DNA of 64,000 nt from Dipteris shenzhenensis (Eukaryota > Polypodiophyta > Polypodiopsida > Gleicheniales): NCBI GenBank assembly GCA_047967505.1, contig CM106538.1; one strand, given 5' to 3'. The notes under the pieces were generated by a model. That model was not told the origin of the DNA. It saw only the letters and a program-made list of their open reading frames with translations, and did not search any database. Numbering within the stretch: the stretch's first letter is position 1; each line of letters starts with the position of its first letter. The position numbers were made by a program, and so were the translations under genes. Positions 56,786-64,000 of the stretch are shown here, one piece after another.

Positions 56786-57250
56786 TACCACCTCGCCTCT
56801 GCCCTTCACTCCAACACAACGCTTCTCCATCTCCAGCCTTGCCTCTGCCCTTTCACTCAAACACAACACTCACTCTTCAGGGGCATCCAGCCTTGCCTCC
56901 GCTCTTCGCACAAACGCAACGCTTCTCAATCTCGACCTTTCAAGGAATGAGATCCACTCTGCAGGGGCGTCCCACTTTGCCTCCGCTCTTCAGAAAAACA
57001 ACACACTTCTCCATCTCAACCTCTCAAGGAACTGGATCGACTCTGCATGGGCGTCGGGCCTTGCCTCCGCTCCTCAAACAAACACAACGCTTCTCTATCT
57101 TCACCTCTTCGGGAACAGGATCGACGTCTCTGCAGGGGAGTCGACCCTTGCCTCCGCTCTTCAGGAAAACACAACGCTTCTCGAACTCGACCTCTCAAGC
57201 TGCAACGAGATCGACTCTCATGCGGGGATTCCAGCCTTGCCTGCACTCTT
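56786..57250 (+). other. LRR region of the ROCO pseudogene
   Basis: Units start with (S/H/G/T)LASAL-x-x-N-T-TLL-x-L-x-LS-x-N and repeat every 28 residues (84 bp), typical of ribonuclease-inhibitor-like LRRs. The first unit lacks its second half and the frame changes at about 56830, suggesting a small deletion. The fourth unit ends in ELDLSSCNEIDSHAG before another frame change. All LRRs visible lie in what appears to be a single exon. Confidence 0.8.
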
Positions 57251-57440
57251 GAGATAGACGAAACGCTTCGCCATCTGCACCTGTCATACTGCGGCTCTGA
57301 AGAGGCATCCTTTACAAATCGCCTAATTCAGCTGCTTCTGAAAAGGAATAGTAGAATTCGGGAAGAAAGCACAGCTTTGGGGAAGTCTAAAGTACGCTCT
57401 ACGTCTGCACGAGTGTTCTTCTTGGGACATCCTTATGCAG

Positions 57441-57579
57441 GTCAGCTTCATGTTTCGATAGCCCAAACCATAGATACGTAGAAATTACACACGAGTACCT
57501 TGCCCACAGGATTAATCCCTGAAGTTCAATATGAGTTTGTTGGATTAATTTGCCAGCTAACACATTCACCTCATTTCAG
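57441..57579 (+). other. intron splitting the Roc P-loop codons (139 bp)
   Basis: Donor TATGCAG/GTCAGC, acceptor CCTCATTTCAG/AAAAAACAAC. Joining gives GHPYA, then a split GAA codon, then KTTLRHSIVSIL, so the P-loop is rebuilt across the junction. The split codon is GAA (Glu) where the family has Gly (GGA would need one base change). Confidence 0.75.
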
Positions 57580-58014
57580 AAAAAACAACACTTCGTCACT
57601 CCATTGTTAGCATCCTGAACAAGAAATTTTATCTTCCGAAGAGCATAAAGAAGGCTATGAGACCTCAGTCCAGGACCACGGGAATAGAGGTACATTCTAT
57701 GAATTGTTGAGGCACGAGAATTTCTTTCTGGGACCTTGCGGGGCAGCTGGAATACCACGCGTTCCACGACATGATGTTCCCAACTGAACAAGGACAGTCC
57801 CTATTCATCATCGTTTGTAATCCCATGCACCGAGAGCCAAAAAAGCCTGTGGACGTTAAACTGAGATTGAATACTGGCTCCGTTACATATCATCAGCACT
57901 AGGAGGACTGAAGGATGGACTCCCCGTGTGTTCGTAGTTTTCACTCACATAGATACAATTACGAATTCTCTAAGAGGAGTTTTTTAAGGATGGGCTAAAC
58001 AATTTATCCTCGAG

Positions 58015-58056
58015 CTAAGAGACAAGTTTGAAGATCTAAGAGACAAGTTTGAAGAT
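58015..58056 (+). repeat. 21-bp tandem in-frame duplication (LRDKFED twice)
   Basis: CTAAGAGACAAGTTTGAAGAT occurs at 58015-58035 and again, identical, at 58036-58056, between Roc and COR. Confidence 0.9.
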
Positions 58057-58428
58057 TTTGCGCAAGTGATGGAAAACCCGTTTTTTTTGGACACCTGCGA
58101 CCCAAATAAAGTTCAAAGCATGATTCCGGTTCTGCACGAGACGATTCAGTCCGTTTTGGACTCTGCTCCGCAAATCTATCGCATAAGTGATGAAATCAGG
58201 CAGTACTCGGAGATTGGATGGTCAAATACCCTTACAAACCTCTACTTAAATGGGGACAATTCTGTGGCATTTGCCAGGAGTTACCCGCGTTAAGAATCAC
58301 ATTTTCAGACCAAATTGAAGAGACCAACAAACTCAGGAAAGCGGTTCTAGCTTCTCTACACGACTCTGGAGACGTTATTTACTTTCCAGATGTGGAAGTA
58401 ATAATCCTAAGTCCGGAATGGTTTTGCC

Positions 58429-59190
58429 GTCGAAATCACACTCATCCAAATGCACAAACAAAGCCCACACACACTCACTAAGCACATGTATAATCATTAT
58501 CATCATATACACACATTGAGCACAATGATAATACATGAGGTTGCACGCGTTCACACACAACTCTTCTTGAAAACAAAGTTTTCCTCCAAATTTATATTTA
58601 TTATTAGAACTTTGCTTGAATTAAATGTTGTTCAAATTAAAATTCTTGAAAATACACACATACACACCTGCCCACCACACATATATGTGTGTAAAATTTA
58701 TATCTTTAAATGAAAATTGAATTTAAGTTAATTAATGTGATAATTGATTACAGTTGATGACTATAGTTCAATTAAGTAAGATCACATTATCAATAAAGGC
58801 ACTACTAGGGCTGCATTGGGATTTGATCAGAAAATCTATGAAAAGGCATACAGATGTTGAGATTCGTAGAATTTATAGTGACTCACTTTCAAGGGGGGGG
58901 GAGAGAGAGAGAGGAGTAATGCTACAATTTTTTTTTTGAAAACAACTAAACACTCTTAGTCGATATTCAATTTAAAAGTTTCTTAAACTTTTTCAAAGGT
59001 TAAGAAGCCTTAAATTCTAGTTCGCGAAATTAAAGGCAACCTATGATTCCAAGTTTGAGACCTAGTGGAGTGGGTCTCCAACTTGTCGTAGATAGGTCAT
59101 ACTACTCATTTGAATAAAAGTCGGCTTGTTTCTCTTTTTGGCTTGCCCTCTGGGTAGCCTTAGCAACGGTTCGAGTTTTGCAAAGCTAAA
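58429..59190 (+). other. putative intron of the ROCO gene with low-complexity sequence
   Basis: COR coding is lost after WFCRR at about 58430 and resumes near 59190-59260. The interval has CACA runs (58430-58560, 58650-58690), an AT-rich part, and GGGGGGGG followed by GAGAGAGAGAGA at about 58890-58912. Exact splice sites were not identified. Confidence 0.5.
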
Positions 59191-59485
59191 AATGGTGATT
59201 ATTTCTATTTGTTGGGCATCATTGAGCTGGATGAGAAAGCTGGAATTTCTGAGCATCAAGGACATGGTTCAAATAATGGTTGAGCTAGAGCTTTGCTATG
59301 AAGTCCCACCTGGTGGTGAAGGTTCACCTCTTTTCATTCCTGCTACTCTTATGCACAATGTTAGCACTGGGGTTCGAAAATGGCTCTCCAAGCAGACAGG
59401 TGAATGCATCTATATCGGGCGCCGCCTCAACTGTGACGATGAGACACGTATGTTTCTCACTCCTGGATTCTTCCCAAAACTTCAG

Positions 59486-59813
59486 GTAAGTGCCGGAGTA
59501 CTTATTGGCAGCTTTTAAGACTCTGATCTGGCAAACTATCCTGAGTCCAATCGCAAATTTTCCCAATTGCAAATGGAGGTCGCTGATCTTTTAGAAAATC
59601 CAGATTCCTGTTTTTCGAGGATACGAGTGAGGTCCCCTGAAAAACAAGAATGCTTTTCTGATTTGAATCTGCAAGGTCTTTATGTTGAGTATTGACGTAG
59701 TTCATTTTCCTCACTCCCTATGTTGGAGTTTCTATGTTATTTGTGTTATTTGTTTTGTCGGGATTCGCATGTATTTCTCAAATTCTGGGCTTGATGCAAT
59801 GTTGTGTGTGCAG
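59486..59813 (+). other. intron in the COR-tail junction (328 bp)
   Basis: Donor CTTCAG/GTAAGT, acceptor TTGTGTGTGCAG/GTTCGT. Phase 0, joining FFPKLQ to VRLQK, as expected for the family. Confidence 0.85.
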
Positions 59814-61265
59814 GTTCGTCTCCAGAAAGTTTTGGAGCCACCAAATAAGGGTGCTTCAGTTCAGTACGATTTAGAGAAGGATTTGATTCGGATCAATGAA
59901 GATGGTCTGGAAATCTTGGTGGAATTCAGTGGTGAAGTTAGATACTTCATCGATATCTTGGTGCGCTCCTCCAAGACTCACCATAAGGCTCTGGAGTTCG
60001 TGAGGAAAAAAATAATTTATCAAATCGAGGAGCTCCAGCTTTCATCCGGTCGTTGGCAGGCAGTGTCCCTCGCAGAAGGCATAATTCGACCGTCTTGTAT
60101 CTACAACAACGATCTTGCTATCACGCCAATGAAAGATAGACAGGACCAGTTCGTGCTGGTCGATGATTTGAAGAAAGTTCTTCTGAATCGCTCGTCTGCA
60201 GAGATGGAGACGTGCCAGTACACGTAGCCTTCACACCCACAGTTGCAACTTCCGACGGAGCATATCTTAATCAAGGAGCTTCTCGGGGAGGAAAATTTCA
60301 GAGAAATTCTACGCACCCACGATTGGCAACTACGACAGCTAGAGGAAGAACTCGGCATTTCACCAGCTAGTGTCGATAATTATTGCTACCCAAACCAGGT
60401 AGTCTATCTGATCTCACAGGAAGCGATCCATTGATGCTTAAGTTGCTGGAGAACTCGGAAGAAGTAAAGAGCAACGTGAAGGAAGTAAAGAGCAACGTGA
60501 AGCAGTTGATGTCTATGGCAGAAGATACAAGGAAAGCGATTGAAGAGCTAGCAGGGTATGAAAGAATGCTGCGACCAGGGATCCAAGATATGCTAAATTC
60601 GTTGTCGAACTCGAGGGGAACTGTGAGTAATGGGGGTAACGTGCCTGCAATGCCAAATCACTTATTTCTGACAGGGGAGATGAGGGGTGGGAGCACTAAA
60701 TTGCTGCTCAAACTAGTTCCTGGGTTGCAGCAAGTGAGATTGCACTTCATGTGTGAACATAGGGAAGACACCCAGCTAATTGAAAACCAGGAAGGCTGTG
60801 AGTTAAGCTACTTGGAGAATGAAAGTATGATCAAGAAGAGCTATCCTTACTTGAGACATGTGCTTTGTATAGCCACCTTGGGGCTGAAGGTTGGAGCGCA
60901 TGTATTAGGAGGGATGGGAAGCTTGATTCCGGATGTGAGCCAAGTTCTGGATTTATTGATTCAGGGTGGAGCCCGGGTTTCTTCCTACTGATCTTGAGGG
61001 CCAAACTACGACCGGCATTGGTAGCATTGGAGATGATGCTGCTGCTGCTTCTTCTATGAATATTGCCAACACCAGCAAGAAGGTAGTTGATGCCGATGTT
61101 GCAGTTGCAAGAATGGTTGCTAGAGAATGGGTGGAGAGGATGCTTAGGAAAGATGGATATTTGGGTAAGGACAAGATTTGGAAGAGGTGGCGATTGTTGA
61201 TGGTGAGATACAAAGGAGGTGATATAGCTTGGCTTTCTAAGAAGCACGTAGTTCATATCACATGA
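59814..61265 (+). pseudogene. C-terminal tail of the ROCO pseudogene
   Basis: Reads VRLQKVLEPPNKGAS, LVEFSGEVRYFIDILVRSSK and EGIIRPSCIYNN, a TAG at 60225, then in the same frame ILIKELLGEENFREIL. After a shift near 60400 a helix-rich part follows (EEVKSNVKEVKSNVKQL, RKAIEELAGYERMLR), then CELSYLENESMIKKSYPYLR and a glycine-rich stretch. After another shift near 60980 the end reads WVERMLRKDGYLGKDKIW and IAWLSKKHVVHIT. Confidence 0.75.
60461..60502 (+). repeat. 21-bp tandem in-frame duplication (EVKSNVK twice)
   Basis: GAAGTAAAGAGCAACGTGAAG at 60461-60481 is repeated without change at 60482-60502, in the coiled-coil-like part of the tail. Confidence 0.9.
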
Positions 61266-61269
61266 CCCA

Positions 61270-62750
61270 TGCATACTATACTAATATCTAGTTCATATCA
61301 CATAGAGGGAGAGAGGGAGAGAGACGGAGAGAGAGAGTATAGAAAAATATCAGGCGGGAGTGAAAATAGTAAGTTGAGCATCAACCAATGGATGCAATTC
61401 CCTTTGAGGAGAAAATCACCCCTCCTCGGGCAGCCCAAAAATTGTATTAAACAAAAAAGAGAAGATACACAATAAAAATAAGTCTACCTCTTGACTCAGC
61501 CAAAGGCTATAAGGGACTAAAAGATCCTCCATTTCTATTCATGCAACATGGAAAAATGCTCTGCTTGGTGATAGAGGCAGGTTAAATGGTTTGCTTTATA
61601 ATATCTGGTGCAATTGTGATTTTCCATATTTGGAAGCTTTGTAAGTTTGTGGCTTTGAAGCGCTATAATGGAACGGGAGCTCTTCAAGACAAAGGCATTG
61701 TTGATCTTATTAGGACTTTGACGTTTTCATGCAAAAGGCATCATCATTGGCTCGGTTTTTGTTCCTCCTTTTGTTGGGAGAAGTCTTCTTTTAATCATCA
61801 CATTGTTGGTAGACTCCATGTATTAGCAAAACAATGGCTCATCTTTTGCAACCTTTTGCATGGTTCTATTTCAATCATGTAATAGTTTGGGGTTCAATGC
61901 GCTTCCAATGCCTCTATGTGAGACCATCAGAATGAAAGATTTTCAGCGTCTCCACACACACACACACACACACATCACTGTGACACACACACACATGCAT
62001 GTATGTATATGCATACGTGTGCACACACATATGTTCAGGTGTCATACATGTGTTTATATGTATATGTGAATACTTGAAGAAAGACACATATCATTAAAGA
62101 AAAGAAGTATATATAATAAAAATAACAAGTTGAATGACAATCAATGGGGCTTGCCAAGGGGAAATGGCAAATCCCCATATCTAGACGTCCATTGACTGGA
62201 AATGAAATCGTTAAGTCGAATAGAGAACTTACATATACATATGTTTCTACGAAGAAACATCCTCCACAATTAATATTTAAGCATGAGATCCACACAAAGT
62301 CCAATTAAACAGAGCCATGAAACAAAAATCACCTACAGGATCAGCTTCCAAGTTGTCCTTGGAGCATGACGACGAAGAAGGAAGCCACGGTAGGGTACCA
62401 TCAACCACCTTCAAGCAGTTCATAAGACTACCAGGGATGGAGGAAAGCTTCCCTCTCCTTGACTCACTGATAGAACATGGAGTTTGGTGGTCCTTTACGT
62501 CATGTTCCAAGTCTACAAATATGGATTGCCCATTGAAGTAATGCCCCGAAAGAGTCTACTCGAAGTTGCGAGGAATTGATACGTTGTTGCTACGTGAGCA
62601 TTCCAAACTCGTGACAAGGGAGGCGGTTGAAGGCCGAGGTTATTACCAAGAAGGCGAACAAGGATAGTTCGAGTGGAGGTGTGCTAGAGCAAATCCCGAG
62701 TAAGAGAGGTCGTTTAATAAAGCTGGAAAAAATGGAGAGGGAAAAGGAAG
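61270..62750. other. no gene recognised; microsatellites
   Basis: GAGAGAGAGAC-type run at 61305-61340 and a CA run at about 61955-61995. A plus-strand open stretch at 61586-61882 (VIFHIWKLCKF) faintly recalls the C-terminus of LINE proteins, but too weakly to call. 62317-62541 has an unidentified open frame. Confidence 0.4.
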
Positions 62751-63430
62751 GTGGCGATGGAGGGAGGGAGGAAAGTGCCGCGGTTTCTCACCTCCAGGAA
62801 CCTTAAGTTGAGACAATCCATCGAACGACCTAAGGAAGTTCAGATTATGGTTACTTTTCCTTTGGACATAGTGCATATGATGGATGCAACAAAGGAGGGC
62901 TTTAGATCGACACACATTATTGGTTTCAAGCCTGCTGGCAAAGGTCAGCAGCTCTGTGATTGGCTATACACTAGTATGGCAACATTGCGTGTGACCGCCA
63001 TTGCATTCAGGTTGTTAGGTAGATGCTATTTTTTACTCGGTTTTCAAACCAATTCTTGGATAGAGTTATAGATTTGTGGTCTTGGCAGAAATGTTTCCTC
63101 ACGTCTGCCCTAGCTCGAGACACATGCTCTTGTATCTACTACTAGATGAGATCAACTCATGCTGTAGGGTTATGGACCACATGTGTTCCTTCACCAGCTG
63201 TGAGATTATCCTATGGCTAGACACGTGCTACTACGGTTCGGCATTCTTCTGTATATACACTGCCACAGCCTCTATCCACTGTACTTTCCTATTCCATAGG
63301 AGATGGAGTTCCGGTCCAGAATAGAGTGACATATGAGGGTCTTCCTTATTAGTGTCTCTTATGCCATAGAAGAGGACACTTTATCAGGGATTGCCCGAGC
63401 AAACGACCTCACACTGGACATAACACTCCC
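62751..63430 (+). pseudogene. LINE ORF1-like gene with DUF4283-like region and CCHC knuckle
   Basis: The open part reads FRSTHIIGFKPAGKGQQLCD, WLYTSMATL and LLGRCYFLLGF, a pattern known from plant L1-type ORF1 proteins (DUF4283). A frame change at about 63065 and stops follow. Then comes VTYEGLPY, a TAG, CLLCHRRGHFIRDCP: a C-x2-C-x4-H-x4-C nucleic-acid-binding knuckle at about 63350-63390, then a basic tail. ORF1 proteins coat LINE RNA. The RT of this LINE is not in the window. Confidence 0.6.
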
Positions 63431-64000
63431 TCCTTAGTACTCTAGCTCAACCCTCCAGAGGTGATGGGTTGAGCTCCAAGTCACACAAGCATGGGAGGCA
63501 TTCCAAAATATGAAGTTTGACTCTAGATGAGTTTTTGCAGCTAGCTCCTTGCTACTCAAAAATTTTTGCCAAGCAGCAAGACCTATGGATCCCAAAGGCA
63601 TGCTCTCAGATGCGATTATTACCAGTTGGGGGCTCGTACATCACCCAGTAAGCCTGATAGTTATTGCTATGGAATAAAATGTTTACCCATTGCTATTAGG
63701 AAATAGACTAGGGCTTAAGAGCTCAAAGTCCAAACAAACCAAGCAAAGTCCCAAGTAGCTAAAGGCTAAGCAACTACAGCCCAAGGTACTTAGAGGTCAA
63801 AGACCAACTACCGAGGGATGTTCAATCTAAACAAATGGAGATGCATATCTTGCCTGCAAATGAGATTGAAATCTTTCAGGTAGCTATAGAGATTAAACAA
63901 AATATATGAGAAGACAAGATTGAGGAGTAGAAACATTTGTACCCTAAGAATTTTTTAGAAGATGTCACAAGATGACGTGGTCTAGCCAAACCTAAGATGA
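63431..64000. other. no gene recognised at the right edge
   Basis: No domain could be read on either strand. By position it may be the region between LINE ORF1 and ORF2. Confidence 0.35.

Larger units (their letters stand above)
56696..61265 (+). pseudogene. ROCO-family (LRR-Roc-COR, TORNADO1-like) gene, decayed
   Basis: Order of domains: about four 28-residue ribonuclease-inhibitor-type LRRs (56786-57250; SLASALRTNATLLNLDLSRN and variants), a Roc GTPase domain (about 57410-58000), COR (about 58060-59485) and a C-terminal tail (59814-61265). Roc motifs: P-loop split by an intron, reading GHPYAEKTT where G-x4-G-K-T is usual; switch II WDLAGQ at 57729-57746; THID at 57943-57954. COR blocks are HDSGDVIYFPDVEVI, WFC, DMVQIMVELELCYE, CIYIGRR and FLTPGFFPKLQ. 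Three introns are inferred (57441-57579, about 58429-59190, 59486-59813). Lesions include frameshifts near 56830, 57235, 57860, 57925, 58255, 60400 and 60980, and stops at 57708 (TGA), 57985 (TAA) and 60225 (TAG). ROCO proteins act as GTPase-linked scaffolds; TORNADO1 acts in Arabidopsis patterning. Identity is strong; activity is not expected. Confidence 0.8.

Noticed and set aside
57016-57246. Minus-strand Arg-rich open frame over the LRRs
   Set aside because: It is a shadow of the LRR coding repeats on the plus strand.
1-64000. tRNA or rRNA genes
   Set aside because: No cloverleaf with conserved A and B boxes and no rRNA-like block was recognised by eye; a tRNAscan run would settle this.

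Overview
This window looks like transposon-rich plant nuclear DNA. The host is probably a green plant with a large genome, and a seedless lineage such as a fern, lycophyte or moss is my best guess. That guess rests on one decayed LRR-Roc-COR (ROCO/TORNADO1-like) gene whose architecture I associate with land plants and with moss and lycophyte families. It also rests on the dense layering of old Ty1/copia, Ty3/gypsy and LINE sequences with plant-type primer-binding sites. Gene density is very low: about 6 kb of 64 kb is non-transposon coding sequence, and nearly all of that is broken by stops or frameshifts.

Left part (1-14.5 kb): a decayed minus-strand gene with a recognisable intron (1-1140); two diverged tandem-repeat arrays (about 180 bp and 100 bp units); and a LINE reverse-transcriptase fragment split by copia element A (4126-9584, minus strand, 5-bp target duplication). 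After these come a minus-strand copia RT fossil, a 5'-truncated copia element D (10141-13323) carrying a 428-bp internal duplication, and a 28-bp-period minisatellite (13324-14520).

Middle (14.5-30 kb): a minus-strand Ty3/gypsy element C (3' half 14538-18512, 5' half 24414 to about 28000) is split by copia element B (18513-24413, plus strand, perfect CCACA target duplication). A and B belong to one family with 170-173 bp LTRs, and each shows about 4% divergence between its own LTRs by hand count. 28-33 kb is mostly non-coding sequence with several local tandem duplications and a protein-kinase-like fragment.

33-46 kb: a gypsy LTR fragment; copia element E (minus, 5' LTR and long leader present, 3' part missing); copia fragment F of the same family in the opposite orientation; and gypsy element G (minus) with gag, a Ty3-type primer-binding site, a CTAA/TTAG-rich stretch, a G-rich tract and a very long repeat-bearing LTR.

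46-64 kb: microsatellites around a LINE 3' end; complete but decayed copia element H (49107-54501, CTTGG target duplication) containing a 391-bp inverted-repeat element whose removal restores the reading frame; an OB-fold (RPA70-like) gene with a spliced intron; the ROCO-like pseudogene (56696-61265); and a LINE ORF1 with a CCHC knuckle.

The genes do not form a pathway. The organising principle is nested insertion followed by small tandem duplications, deletions and point decay. I found no convincing wholly new system. The best leads are the ROCO pseudogene with its altered P-loop, the short tandem duplications found throughout, and the element inside H. All identities come from reading motifs by eye, and no database search was run.
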